This document shows, piece after piece, positions 45,211 to 53,799 of a stretch of DNA of 64,000 nt (position 1 is its first letter; the number at the start of each line of letters is the position of its first letter). A model generated the notes under the pieces. That model worked only from the letters and a program-made list of their open reading frames with translations, was not told the origin of the DNA and ran no database searches. Position numbers and translations under genes: made by a program. The DNA is from Crocinitomicaceae bacterium. Lineage in GTDB: Bacteria > Bacteroidota > Bacteroidia > Flavobacteriales_D > Parvicellaceae. The DNA is taken from contig PBNK01000002.1 of NCBI GenBank assembly GCA_002723085.1, positions 62,001-126,000 on the forward strand, written 5' to 3'.

Positions 45211-45927
45211 ATGAAAGGAAGGGTTTATACAATTGATGGGATAGATGTTTTATTTGTAAAAAGCAAAAGAGCTAAAGGAGTTAACATTAGTATTCGTCCT
45301 TTTAAAGGGGTAAAAGTTTCAGTGCCCTATTTTGTCACTTTTAAATATGCCTTAAAAATTACTAATCAACGAATAGACTGGATTACTAAAAATTTAAAAA
45401 AAATTAAATCTTCAGAAAATGGCCTTACAAAATTTAATTTGAATACAACTTTTAAGACTAGAAATCATTTCTTAAAAATTATTCAGATAGAATCTAAAGA
45501 AATTAAATACAGCATCTGTAAAAATGAAACCATCGTTTATATTCCAATAAACTATGATATTAATTCCGAATTGGCACAAAATGAAATCAGAAAAGCAATT
45601 GAAGAAACTTGGAGAAAAGAAGCAAAAGAAATTTTGCCAAATAGAATAAATTACTTAGCTAAAAAGCATGGATTGAATTATCAAAATATAAGGATAAAAA
45701 ACACCAAATCTAGATGGGGAAGCTGTTCTTATAAAAACAACATTAATCTTAGTCTACACTTAATGAGGTTGCCAGACTATTTGATTGATTATGTAATCTT
45801 ACATGAACTGGTTCACACAAAAATCAAAAACCATAGTAAAGATTTTTGGGCTATGCTTGAAGAAGTATCTTTTCAATCGAAAAAGCATGATAAAGAATTA
45901 AAAAACTATAGAATCGGAATTTATTAA
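45211..45927 (+). CDS. DUF45/YgjP-type zinc metallopeptidase
   Basis: 238 residues. The zinc motif is HELVHTKIKNHSKDFW (HExxH plus a third His eight residues on) near residue 195, and the preceding RWGSCSYKNNINLS is the family signature. There is no signal peptide, so the location is the cytoplasm. YgjP-like proteins resemble the SprT/wss1 minigluzincin group and may act on DNA-protein crosslinks or other substrates; the target here is unknown. The start is 10 bases after the PP2C gene, so they may be cotranscribed. The stop directly abuts the stop of the convergent beta-mannosidase gene. Confidence 0.88.
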   Translation: MKGRVYTIDGIDVLFVKSKRAKGVNISIRPFKGVKVSVPYFVTFKYALKITNQRIDWITKNLKKIKSSENGLTKFNLNTTFKTRNHFLKIIQIESKEIKYSICKNETIVYIPINYDINSELAQNEIRKAIEETWRKEAKEILPNRINYLAKKHGLNYQNIRIKNTKSRWGSCSYKNNINLSLHLMRLPDYLIDYVILHELVHTKIKNHSKDFWAMLEEVSFQSKKHDKELKNYRIGIY

Positions 45928-48492
45928 TTATCTATTTATTGTATCCCATAAACTTTTTAATTCTATTGAAGAAATTAACAAACTAACATCATCATTTTGT
46001 AAAAAGGGGATAGTAATAAGTTTTGTACCATTTATAGGAAGGTCAAAAAAGTTATCAGAAAAGTTTTCTATACTGTTTGATGTAATATGAATTCCTTTTG
46101 CAAAATTTTGACTGTTAATTTCGACTATAACTTTTTTTGATTCATAATCCACTTCTGTTTTATAAGTTAATTTTGGATTAGGAATATTTAAGTCTTTAAA
46201 AGGAAGAAAATAAACATTTTTTGATGATATAATTTGATTATTCTCTTTAAGGATTAGCCTTAAAAAAGTATTTTTTTTATCGTTATCTTTTGGTAATTGA
46301 GATTTATCAATTTTTAATACTAGAATTGCTTCATTAGGCTTGATTTGTACTTTTTTTGTCCATTTTTTTATTGTTGACTGCCCTTCAAATTTTGATAATT
46401 CAAGCTCTATTTTCCCTGAAAAAACCTCTTTCTTGTCTGAAACAACTGTAATTTGCAAACTACTGTCCTTAAATTCGTGGCTGATAATTATAGGCTTAAA
46501 TGCTTCTTTAACCTTATAATGAAGCGCCTTCCATTTTCCATAATAATCTATACTTGACCAAGACGCTCCAGGCCAACAATCATTTAATTGCCAATATATT
46601 GAACCCATACACTTATTCTTATTTCGTCTATGAGCTTCTATGCCTAAACGGATACCATCAGCTTGAAGAATTTGACTAAGGTAGAGTAATGAACTAAACG
46701 ATTTTGGTGAATCAAACTCCCTTTTCATATACTCCTCAATTGTTGCATTTCCAATACTAGATCTCTGATGATGCTTCATTACGTCTGAATATATTCCCTC
46801 ATCTTTAATTGTAGCAAATTTTTTAAAGCTTGAATATTCCGGAAATGATTGAAATCCATATTCACTCATAAAACAAGAAATTTTAGTATTAAAGTTTTCA
46901 AAAGGTTCTTTTCCCCACCAAACCCCCCAATAATGGGTGTCTCCAGAGTTATAAGATTCTGCGACACCTTCTGAAGAACTTGGTGATGATGCCCAATAGT
47001 TTGTGTAAGGGTCTAAAACTTTAGGGAGAATATAATGAAATAATGTATCATAAGACTTCCAAATTCGCTTTGCTATATTTGAGTTTTGTTCTTTAATTGC
47101 TGTCTCTTCCCAACCCCATCTTTTCCACGCTGATAAATTTTCATTGTTCCCACACCACAAGGCTATACATGGGTGTTTTTTTAAACGGTTATAATTGTCT
47201 TCTGCTTCTTTCCTAACATTTTCTAAAAAATCATCATCGCCAGGGTACATAGAACACGCAAACATAAAGTCTTGCCATACCATTAAACCTAAAGAATCGC
47301 ATAATTCATAAAACCTATTATTTTCATAAACGCCTCCTCCCCATACTCTAACCATGTTCATATTTGCGTCTGCTGCTGCTGAAAGAATTCTTTTATAATC
47401 TAATGCGTCAACTCTTGATAAAAAAATATCTTGTGGAATATAATTAACCCCTTTTATAAAGATAGATTGATTATTTACTTTAAAATGAAAATTAGAATCT
47501 GGCACAAAGTCAATTGACCTTATTCCTAAAACTTGGCTTCTAGAATCATTTAATTCATCTAAAATGATTTCCGCTTTTATGTTGTATAAGTTTTGTTTAC
47601 CCATTCCATTAGGCCACCATAGATTAGGGTTTTTCAAACTAAATTTTAATTCGTAGTTATTAACTCCTTCTACTAATTTTAATTTAGATATTGTGGATAC
47701 TAATGAGTCATTTAACTTAATTTCTAAAGTTGGAAATATATTAGTTTTTGAAGATTCAACGGTTACATAAGTTTGAAAAAAAACTGTACTGTCAAATGAA
47801 TATTTTACCTGTAAATCCTTTATTCTAAATGCTTCCCAAGAAACCAATTTAACTGGTCGCCAAATACCGGAAGTTACAATCCTTGGCCCCCAATCCCATC
47901 CATAATGGTAGCCTGCTTTTCTTGTATAAGCGCTAACTCTTTTACCTTCAGGAACATTACCCTTTTCAGCCTGATCATTTGCTGAAACAGGAATTTTATA
48001 ATCCAAAGCATCGTAAAGCTTTATTCCTTCATTAATTGGTGAAAATAAAACCACTTTCAAAAAATTATCTCCCCTCTTCAAATGTTTTTTAACATCGACA
48101 ACATAGTTTCGATGCATGTTGTTGCTTTTCAATACAAGAATATCGTTCAAAAAAACTGATGCGTAGGTATCTAAGCCTTCAAAATGCAATTCATGATGTT
48201 CTTTTTGAAGTTCCTTTTCAGTAATTTCAAATTGATTTAAATACACCCAATCTTTTTTATCTATCCACTGAACTTTACTCTCATTAAGCCTATAAAATGG
48301 ATCGTCTATAATTCCATTATTAATTAAATCCGTATGAATACAACCAGGGACATTAGCTGGATACCAATTGTTTTTACCTTTTTCTGAAAATTTCCAATTA
48401 TTATTTAATTGGCGTTCTGAAACGGTGATTTGCGAAGTAATACATGTTGAAAAAAAAGCTATTAAAAAAAAGGAAATAAACTTTTTAAGCAT
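45928..48492 (-). CDS. GH2 family beta-mannosidase
   Basis: 854 residues with a signal peptide (1-20, ending CITSQ). The GH2 jelly-roll N-terminus (NWKFSEKGKNNWYPANVPGCIHTDLINNG) is typical of beta-mannosidases. The catalytic barrel has the acid/base E451 in WCGNNEN and the nucleophile E544 in MSEYGFQSFPE. Other family marks are GWDWGPRIV, MVRVWGGGVYE and SIYWQLNDCWPGASW. It removes non-reducing terminal beta-mannose from oligosaccharides. It stands alone, not next to SusCD or other mannan genes, so its substrate source is unclear. No gap to the convergent gene. Confidence 0.94.
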   Translation of the reverse strand: MLKKFISFFLIAFFSTCITSQITVSERQLNNNWKFSEKGKNNWYPANVPGCIHTDLINNGIIDDPFYRLNESKVQWIDKKDWVYLNQFEITEKELQKEHHELHFEGLDTYASVFLNDILVLKSNNMHRNYVVDVKKHLKRGDNFLKVVLFSPINEGIKLYDALDYKIPVSANDQAEKGNVPEGKRVSAYTRKAGYHYGWDWGPRIVTSGIWRPVKLVSWEAFRIKDLQVKYSFDSTVFFQTYVTVESSKTNIFPTLEIKLNDSLVSTISKLKLVEGVNNYELKFSLKNPNLWWPNGMGKQNLYNIKAEIILDELNDSRSQVLGIRSIDFVPDSNFHFKVNNQSIFIKGVNYIPQDIFLSRVDALDYKRILSAAADANMNMVRVWGGGVYENNRFYELCDSLGLMVWQDFMFACSMYPGDDDFLENVRKEAEDNYNRLKKHPCIALWCGNNENLSAWKRWGWEETAIKEQNSNIAKRIWKSYDTLFHYILPKVLDPYTNYWASSPSSSEGVAESYNSGDTHYWGVWWGKEPFENFNTKISCFMSEYGFQSFPEYSSFKKFATIKDEGIYSDVMKHHQRSSIGNATIEEYMKREFDSPKSFSSLLYLSQILQADGIRLGIEAHRRNKNKCMGSIYWQLNDCWPGASWSSIDYYGKWKALHYKVKEAFKPIIISHEFKDSSLQITVVSDKKEVFSGKIELELSKFEGQSTIKKWTKKVQIKPNEAILVLKIDKSQLPKDNDKKNTFLRLILKENNQIISSKNVYFLPFKDLNIPNPKLTYKTEVDYESKKVIVEINSQNFAKGIHITSNSIENFSDNFFDLPINGTKLITIPFLQNDDVSLLISSIELKSLWDTINR

Positions 48493-48528
48493 GCTTAAAG
48501 ATACATATCCTAATTTTAATTACGAAAA

Positions 48529-49278
48529 CTAAAAGTTTGTTTTTCTAGATGTTTTTTTGGAATCTTTTAATAATAAATTAATTCTACTCAACTCTTTTTT
48601 TGTAAAATATCTCCACTCACCAGGATTAGTATCTAATTTTATATTCATAATTCTAACTCTCTTTAACTGTTTAACTTCATAAGAAAGGTGCTCACACATC
48701 CGTCTTATTTGACGATTAAGACCTTGAGTAAGAATTATTCTAAATCTTCTGGAGTCTATTTTTTCAACAAAACACTTTTTGGTTATGGTATCTAAAATAG
48801 GGACGCCATTACCCATTTTACTAATAAAATCTAAGGATATGGTTCTATTGACAGTTACAATATATTCTTTTTCATGATGGTTACTTGCTCTTAATATTTT
48901 ATTAACAATATCGCCATCTGAAGTTAAAAATATTAATCCCTCACTAGGTTTATCTAGTCTGCCAATAGGAAAAATTCTTTCAGGAAAATTAATATAATCA
49001 ATAATATTATTCTTTTCTCTTTTTGTATCTGTAGTGCAAACAATTCCTCTTGGCTTATTAAATGCTATATATATCTTTTCTTTTTTACCAATAACAATAA
49101 CTTTATCGTCTACCCTAACTTCATCATTTGGGTTAACTTTTGTTCCTATTTGGGGGATAACACCATTTATTTTGACCCTTTTTGCTTCAATCAGCTTGTC
49201 TGCTTGCCTTCTGGAACAATAGCCTGCTTCACTTAAAAATTTATTAATTCTTATACTCACCAAACTCATTGGATACAT
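48529..49278 (-). CDS. rluF: 23S rRNA pseudouridine synthase, RluF-like
   Basis: 249 residues: an N-terminal S4 RNA-binding domain (RINKFLSEAGYCSRRQADKLI, about 8-60) and a catalytic RsuA/RluB/E/F-type domain. The catalytic Asp lies in GRLDKPSEGLIFLTSDG near 120-135. QGLNRQIRRMCEHLSYEVKQLKRVRIMNI closes the active site. The KPSEGL variant is characteristic of RluF, which modifies U2604 of 23S rRNA in E. coli. The sequence has a second possible ATG three codons in (49269). Confidence 0.93.
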   Translation of the reverse strand: MYPMSLVSIRINKFLSEAGYCSRRQADKLIEAKRVKINGVIPQIGTKVNPNDEVRVDDKVIVIGKKEKIYIAFNKPRGIVCTTDTKREKNNIIDYINFPERIFPIGRLDKPSEGLIFLTSDGDIVNKILRASNHHEKEYIVTVNRTISLDFISKMGNGVPILDTITKKCFVEKIDSRRFRIILTQGLNRQIRRMCEHLSYEVKQLKRVRIMNIKLDTNPGEWRYFTKKELSRINLLLKDSKKTSRKTNF

Positions 49279-49316
49279 TGAGGAATTTCTATAATTAATA
49301 GAAAATATAATATTAG

Positions 49317-49952
49317 TTAATATGCGTTCATTGCGCTAGCTAACATTTTTTTGACTGTTATTTTTCTGAAATCCTTTTGCTCATGATTTTTAAAAACCAA
49401 ATGATAATTTTTTATGTCTCTAGAGCAATAAAAATGATAATTAGGGAGGCTTGACATTTTATTTGAATCAAGGGTTGTATTTTCAGACTTTAAAAATCTG
49501 CTGAATATCATTTGTTGCTCAGTAACTTCTTCATAATTGTATGTAAAAAAAGCAATAGAAGAGTGTTTTTCCATCTCATCAGAAATAGAAGAAGAATCCT
49601 TTCCTATTTCTTCAATTACCATGTGCCACCTTCTGTCACCAGGAACAGTTATTTCCCAGCGTGCTTCTCCTTCGTTATGTTTTACATCTGGCTTAACATG
49701 TCTAGGTAAATCCTCTTCATCATTATAAAACTTTTCTGGAATGAAAATATTTATATCAAGTTCATGAGGGTTCATGTTGTATTCTCTCATTCCTTTTAAA
49801 TTATGAGATTTTAACTCTTTTTCAGAATCTTCTTTAGCTTCATTTGAAGAAACATTTTCTTCTTGGTCATTAACATTTGATTTTTCTGTATCACAAGCAA
49901 CAAACAAAATAGACATGAAAAAAATAACTGTTAAGCAATAGGAATGTTTCAT
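49317..49952 (-). CDS. Lipoprotein of unknown function
   Basis: 211 residues. The lipoprotein signal ends ILFVAC near residue 20. An acidic, low-complexity linker (about 22-50; Glu/Asn/Ser/Asp-rich) is followed by a domain of about 150 residues with HELDINIFIPEKFYNDEEDLP, RWEITVPGDRRWHMVIEEIG and a final YHFYCSRDIKNYHLVFKNHEQKDF. No known family was recognised. Monocistronic between rluF and aspartate kinase. Confidence 0.72.
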   Translation of the reverse strand: MKHSYCLTVIFFMSILFVACDTEKSNVNDQEENVSSNEAKEDSEKELKSHNLKGMREYNMNPHELDINIFIPEKFYNDEEDLPRHVKPDVKHNEGEARWEITVPGDRRWHMVIEEIGKDSSSISDEMEKHSSIAFFTYNYEEVTEQQMIFSRFLKSENTTLDSNKMSSLPNYHFYCSRDIKNYHLVFKNHEQKDFRKITVKKMLASAMNAY

Positions 49953-49997
49953 AATTCAAGGTTTAATGTATAAATATATAAATCCTGTAAGAAAATC

Positions 49998-51254
49998 CTA
50001 CTTCTTTAAAACATATCTTATAGTTGAACGACTGCGTTGTTCAAGAAGGATTTCTTTTTCAGCTAAAAATTCAGGGAGATTAAAATTTTGATAATGTCTG
50101 ATGGTTAATAAGTCAACCTGTTCATTATATTTAACCAAATATTTTTCAGAAAGACGATCTATTAGGTTTGAAATTAAAGGGGTCTTTATGTAGGCACATA
50201 CTGAAAAACTTAAAGCGGAGTTTTGCATAAGGTGAACTTTTAAACCAGCTTTAGAAAAAATCCCAAACAATTCACTCATGTGGTCTTCTAAAATAAAAGA
50301 AAAATCTTTTGGGCTTATTGAAATTAAAACTTGATTAGGCTTGTAAATAAAGGAAGTTACGGCATCATCTTTACCTCCCATATTGTTGATTTCACTTCCT
50401 TTACTAGTAAAATCAATAAAAGATCTAATAGTAAGCGGAATGCCTTTGTTTTGAAGTGGTTTTATGGTTTTTGGATGAATAACGGAAGCCCCATAATAGC
50501 TCAATTCAATGGCTTCTTTATAAGAAATGTGGTCAATTTTTTGAGTTTCTTTAAAAACTTTTGGATCAGCATTTAGTAGTCCGGGAACATCTTTCCAAAT
50601 AACCAATTCTTTAGCCTCCAATGCCCAGGCAAAAATAGCAGCAGAATAATCACTTCCTTCTCTCCCTAATGTCGTGGTGTTTTTATTTTGATCACTACCA
50701 ATAAATCCCTGAGTGATAAAAATGGTGTTTTGATTCTTAGTTTTTGATAAAATTTGTTGTTTGGATTTCTCCCAACTTACTCTTCCTTCTTGATGATGAC
50801 TGGAGGTATGAATTAACTCACGAGCATCCAGCCACTTGTTTTTAATTCCATTAGCATTTAAATAAGTTGATATTATTAAAGTGGAAAACAATTCTCCATA
50901 AGAAACTATTTGATCGTAACAGTAAGCATGATTTTTTGAATTTGGAGCACATAAAAAGGCTTTTATTTCTTTAACTAGGGCATTAAAATTACTTATAAAT
51001 ACAGCGTTAGATTTAAGGTTTAGTTTGGTATATATTTCTTCATGAAAGACAATGGTTTTATCTAGTTCTTTCATTGAACCTGTTGTGTAGTTGTTTATAT
51101 ATAATTCCCAAACTTTTTCTAAGTTGTTGGTTGTTTTATCCATAGCCGAAATTAAAATTACAAGATTAGTTTCTGGGGATTTAATAATCTCTTTTATGTT
51201 AATTACGGCATCAGCATTTTTTACTGAAGCGCCACCAAATTTATATACACGCAT
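49998..51254 (-). CDS. Aspartate kinase (monofunctional)
   Basis: 418 residues. N-terminal VYKFGGASVKNAD (KFGGASV), the ATP/aspartate region TTLGREGSDYSAAIFAW near 195-212, and DPKVFKETQKIDHISYKEAIELSYYGASVIHPKT near 240-275 are all conserved. A C-terminal region with ACT-like features (SISPKDFSF, IFSKAGLKVHLMQNSALSFSVC) would carry feedback control by lysine or threonine. It catalyses phosphorylation of aspartate, the first step to lysine, threonine, methionine and diaminopimelate. In many flavobacteria this gene lies near fbp; here the interval to fbp holds the duplicated repeat gene. Confidence 0.94.
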   Translation of the reverse strand: MRVYKFGGASVKNADAVINIKEIIKSPETNLVILISAMDKTTNNLEKVWELYINNYTTGSMKELDKTIVFHEEIYTKLNLKSNAVFISNFNALVKEIKAFLCAPNSKNHAYCYDQIVSYGELFSTLIISTYLNANGIKNKWLDARELIHTSSHHQEGRVSWEKSKQQILSKTKNQNTIFITQGFIGSDQNKNTTTLGREGSDYSAAIFAWALEAKELVIWKDVPGLLNADPKVFKETQKIDHISYKEAIELSYYGASVIHPKTIKPLQNKGIPLTIRSFIDFTSKGSEINNMGGKDDAVTSFIYKPNQVLISISPKDFSFILEDHMSELFGIFSKAGLKVHLMQNSALSFSVCAYIKTPLISNLIDRLSEKYLVKYNEQVDLLTIRHYQNFNLPEFLAEKEILLEQRSRSTIRYVLKK

Positions 51255-51661
51255 AATTACCTAGCTATTTATTGTAAATCTAATAATCTTATTTATAAAA
51301 CGATTAACTTAATATTGATCAACTCCTTTTGCTTTCTTAAAGCGTAATTAAATTATTAAACTCAGAATAGAAATATTTTTAAACATAATTTGTCATTACA
51401 AATAATATGAAAAAATATACAATTATAATAGGGCTATTTTCCTTTGGTTTTTAGTAATTGAGTCAAAAAAGTTGTACAACGGAAACAAAAAATAATTCAA
51501 TTTAAGGAACTTTATAAATGGATAAACAACAATCCAAACTTTCGAAAAAATCAGATCTTATTGATTCAGTTTAAGTACTTACTAAAACAATTAAATGACA
51601 ATAGTTTTGTATTGATGGTTTTTTGAATGCCCCTAAGTTATTAAATGAGAGCAATTTTAAT
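51255..51661. other. Non-coding stretch with a possible decayed gene
   Basis: No intact gene of useful length lies between aspartate kinase and the terminator at 51662. A candidate remnant begins at ATG 51407 (see separate entry). The rest is AT-rich sequence with no recognised promoter or RNA. Confidence 0.55.
51407..51650 (+). pseudogene. Possible decayed gene for a small secreted protein
   Basis: From ATG 51407 the frame reads MKKYTIIIGLFSFGF, a signal-peptide-like start, then TAG TAA. Reading on in the same frame gives SQKSCTTETKNN and CIDGFLNAPKLLNESNFN, interrupted by further stops. The stop density is no lower than chance for AT-rich DNA, so only the signal-like start supports this call. 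Confidence 0.25.
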
Positions 51662-51690
51662 AAAAAAAGGGGAGCAATTGCTCCCCTTTT
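51662..51690 (-). terminator. Terminator after repeat-protein copy B
   Basis: A perfect palindromic hairpin, AAAAGGGGAGC / GCTCCCCTTTT with loop AATT, has a run of T on the minus strand after the stem. It lies 21 bases beyond the stop of the 223-residue protein. Confidence 0.9.
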
Positions 51691-51710
51691 ATGAATTTAA
51701 ACTATATGTA

Positions 51711-52382
51711 TTATCGTTGTTTTTTTGCGTCAATTTGTCCCGCTTTGGTTCCTATATCATATCCACACTTGTAGTCCTCACAACCACTAGAAGGACTAGG
51801 GCATTGTGGAACTTCTTCTGGCTTATGACCTTCTGGATGTACTTTTGTAAAACCTTTAGAATATCCAGCTTCCCAACCAGTACAAAAACTGTTACCTGAT
51901 GGAGCACCGCCTGATCTTGTCTCAGAATCTACATTTCCAGTAGTTGAAGTTGGTGCATTAGGTGTATATTTCTTATCTGTTTTCCCCGGTGTGCTTTTAC
52001 TTGTTTTATCTTGAAGCTTATCGCCTTTAGAAGATGTTGGTGCACTAGGCTTAGCTGGGGATTTCACCATTGTATTTGCTGGCGATGTCACTCTTTTCTC
52101 TTCGTTTGAAACGCCAGGCTTAGTTGGGTATTTGTTCTTTGACTCAACTGATGATGACGGCTTCTCTTTCACCATTGTATTTGCTGGTGATGTCGCTCTT
52201 TTCTCTTCGTTTGAAACGCCAGGCTTAGTTGGGTATTTTGAACTTGTCGGTTTAATTTTTTCTTCAGATGAAGCTTTTTCCTTTACCATGTTATTTTTTG
52301 AAGGAGCCTTTCTCGATGGAGTTTGGGCAACCCCTACAGAACATAGTAAAGCAAAGCATAAGGTAATAGTTAAATTTTTCAT
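51711..52382 (-). CDS. Repeat-rich secreted protein, copy B (paralogue of 35348-36037)
   Basis: 223 residues with the same plan as copy A: signal peptide (LTITLCFALLCSVGVAQ), the opening RKAPSKNNMVKEKASSEEKIKPTSSKYPTKPG, two clear 35-residue units (GVSNEEKRATSPANTMVKEK, then GVSNEEKRVTSPANTMVK), a Lys/Ser/Thr/Pro stretch ending KKYTPNAPTS, and a C-terminal Cys module (FCTGWEAGYSKGF, CPSPSSGCEDYKCGYDIGTKAGQID). The repeats here are more uniform than in copy A, suggesting recent amplification. The C-terminal part has diverged most. Function unknown; surface-exposed, partly disordered protein is the best description. Confidence 0.8.
   Translation of the reverse strand: MKNLTITLCFALLCSVGVAQTPSRKAPSKNNMVKEKASSEEKIKPTSSKYPTKPGVSNEEKRATSPANTMVKEKPSSSVESKNKYPTKPGVSNEEKRVTSPANTMVKSPAKPSAPTSSKGDKLQDKTSKSTPGKTDKKYTPNAPTSTTGNVDSETRSGGAPSGNSFCTGWEAGYSKGFTKVHPEGHKPEEVPQCPSPSSGCEDYKCGYDIGTKAGQIDAKKQR
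52066..52245 (-). repeat. 105-base tandem repeat inside copy B
   Basis: The segment starting ACCATTGTATTTGCTGG at 52066 recurs at 52171. Both units include TTCTCTTCGTTTGAAACGCC and TTAGTTGGGTAT, so the repeat is longer and cleaner than in copy A. Confidence 0.8.
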
Positions 52383-52591
52383 AATTATATATTTTCGTTA
52401 ATTTTAAAATTCTTATCTAATTTAACAAAAATAAAAGATTTATACTACTATAAATCTGATAAAGCAATCAAAATCATGGACAAAATATATAAAAGATTAG
52501 ACCATTGTTAAATTTTATCGTTTCATTCAAAGTTAACTTTTCATAAAATCACGAACTATTTTATGGCATTATAATTATTATAACAAAAAAT

Positions 52592-52599
52592 TAAATTTG
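52592..52599 (+). promoter_or_regulatory. -7-like element in duplicated upstream region, copy B
   Basis: TAAATTTG, identical to the element upstream of the DUF3078 gene in copy A. Here it faces no intact gene except a short remnant and, further on, fbp. Confidence 0.3.
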
Positions 52600-52643
52600 C
52601 ATTATTATTATTTAGTCAAACTACCAATAAATTTAGCAACTTT

Positions 52644-52724
52644 GGAGATCATTCTCCTGATGAAAGAAAAACAAATGCTCCAATTTCAGTGAAAGAATGG
52701 GATATAAATGGCAATTTAAAATAA
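52644..52724 (+). pseudogene. Possible 3' remnant of a lost gene
   Basis: Directly after the duplication boundary one frame reads GDHSPDERKTNAPISVKEW followed by DINGNLK and a TAA. Its composition looks like real coding sequence, but no start exists in the duplicated DNA to its left. It may be the tail of a gene whose 5' part was replaced when copy B arrived. The parent gene is not recognised. Confidence 0.35.
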
Positions 52725-52788
52725 GTTTTTTTATAAAAACAACTTCTAATTAATATTATAAAGTTGATATTTGTTTAAATTTTATGAG

Positions 52789-53799
52789 ATGAAAAATATT
52801 ACGGTTGGTGAATTTATAGTTGATACTCAAAATAATTTTCCAGGATCTTCAGGAGAGCTTTCAAAAATATTAAGCGCTATTAAATTAGCATCCAAAATTG
52901 TCAGTCATGAGATAAATAAAGCTGGATTAGCTGCTGATATTATTGGCTCTGTTGGTAATGAAAATGTGCAGGGCGAAGAGCAACAAAAACTAGATTTATA
53001 TGCCAACGATAAATTTATAAATGCTCTTTCTGCAAGAGGGGTTATATGTGGAGTTGCTTCAGAAGAAAATGAATCTTACATAGAGTTTAATAATGAAGTT
53101 AACAGTGCAGCAAAATATGTAGTTTTAATAGACCCTTTAGACGGCTCATCTAATATTGATGTTAATGTTTCTGTTGGAACAATTTTTAGTGTTTTTAAAA
53201 GGAAAACAAATGAATCGGAACCTGTAAATATTTCAGACTTTTTACAAAAGGGAGATGAGCAGGTTGCTGCAGGATATATTATTTACGGGTCGTCCACTAT
53301 GTTGGTTTATAGCACAGGAAATGGGGTAAACGGATTTACTTTTGATCCTGGAATTGGTGTGTTCTTTTTATCTCATCCAAACATGAAAATCCCAGCATCT
53401 GGAAGATTATATTCCGTGAATGAAGGAAATATAAATGAATTTAAAGACGGGATTAAAAAATACATAAGTTATTGTCAGTCAGAAAGCGAAAAAGACAATA
53501 AAAAACCATATTCGTCCAGATATATAGGCTCTTTAGTAGCTGATTTCCATAGAAATCTAATTAAGGGAGGAATTTACATGTATCCCTCAACAAAAAGCGC
53601 ACCAAATGGAAAATTGCGTTTATTGTATGAATGTGCTCCTTTAGCTTTTATAATTGAACAAGCTGGTGGAAAAGCAATTTCAGAATCAGGTAGAATTATG
53701 GATATTATACCAAAAGAATTACACGAAAGAACACCTATTTTTATTGGATCAAGTAATATGGTAGATACTCTTGAGCAATTGATGAATAGTGAAGGTTGA
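52789..53799 (+). CDS. fbp: Fructose-1,6-bisphosphatase, class I
   Basis: 336 residues from the ATG at 52789 ([14 protein letters not shown]); an upstream TTG would add six residues not typical of the family. The metal-binding motif [22 protein letters not shown] region is intact, as are the family start region [26 protein letters not shown] and the late substrate-binding [21 protein letters not shown]. It hydrolyses fructose-1,6-bisphosphate in gluconeogenesis. The last 11 bases overlap mfd. Confidence 0.96.
   Translation: MKNITVGEFIVDTQNNFPGSSGELSKILSAIKLASKIVSHEINKAGLAADIIGSVGNENVQGEEQQKLDLYANDKFINALSARGVICGVASEENESYIEFNNEVNSAAKYVVLIDPLDGSSNIDVNVSVGTIFSVFKRKTNESEPVNISDFLQKGDEQVAAGYIIYGSSTMLVYSTGNGVNGFTFDPGIGVFFLSHPNMKIPASGRLYSVNEGNINEFKDGIKKYISYCQSESEKDNKKPYSSRYIGSLVADFHRNLIKGGIYMYPSTKSAPNGKLRLLYECAPLAFIIEQAGGKAISESGRIMDIIPKELHERTPIFIGSSNMVDTLEQLMNSEG

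Larger units (their letters stand above)
51711..52643 (-). repeat. Dispersed duplication, copy B
   Basis: This segment matches 35348-36299 (coding region plus upstream DNA). The match ends at AGCAACTTTG near 52643; beyond it the sequences are unrelated. The two copies are direct repeats about 16 kb apart. Confidence 0.85.

Noticed and set aside
51407-51650. Strong call of a pseudogene
   Set aside because: The number of in-frame stops is about what random AT-rich DNA would give, so it is listed only as a weak candidate.
52066-52245. 105-base repeats as a CRISPR array
   Set aside because: The repeats are in-frame parts of a protein gene, follow each other without spacers and are far longer than CRISPR repeats.
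35340-52700. Duplicated segment as an insertion sequence or composite transposon
   Set aside because: No transposase, terminal inverted repeats or target-site duplications were found at either copy.
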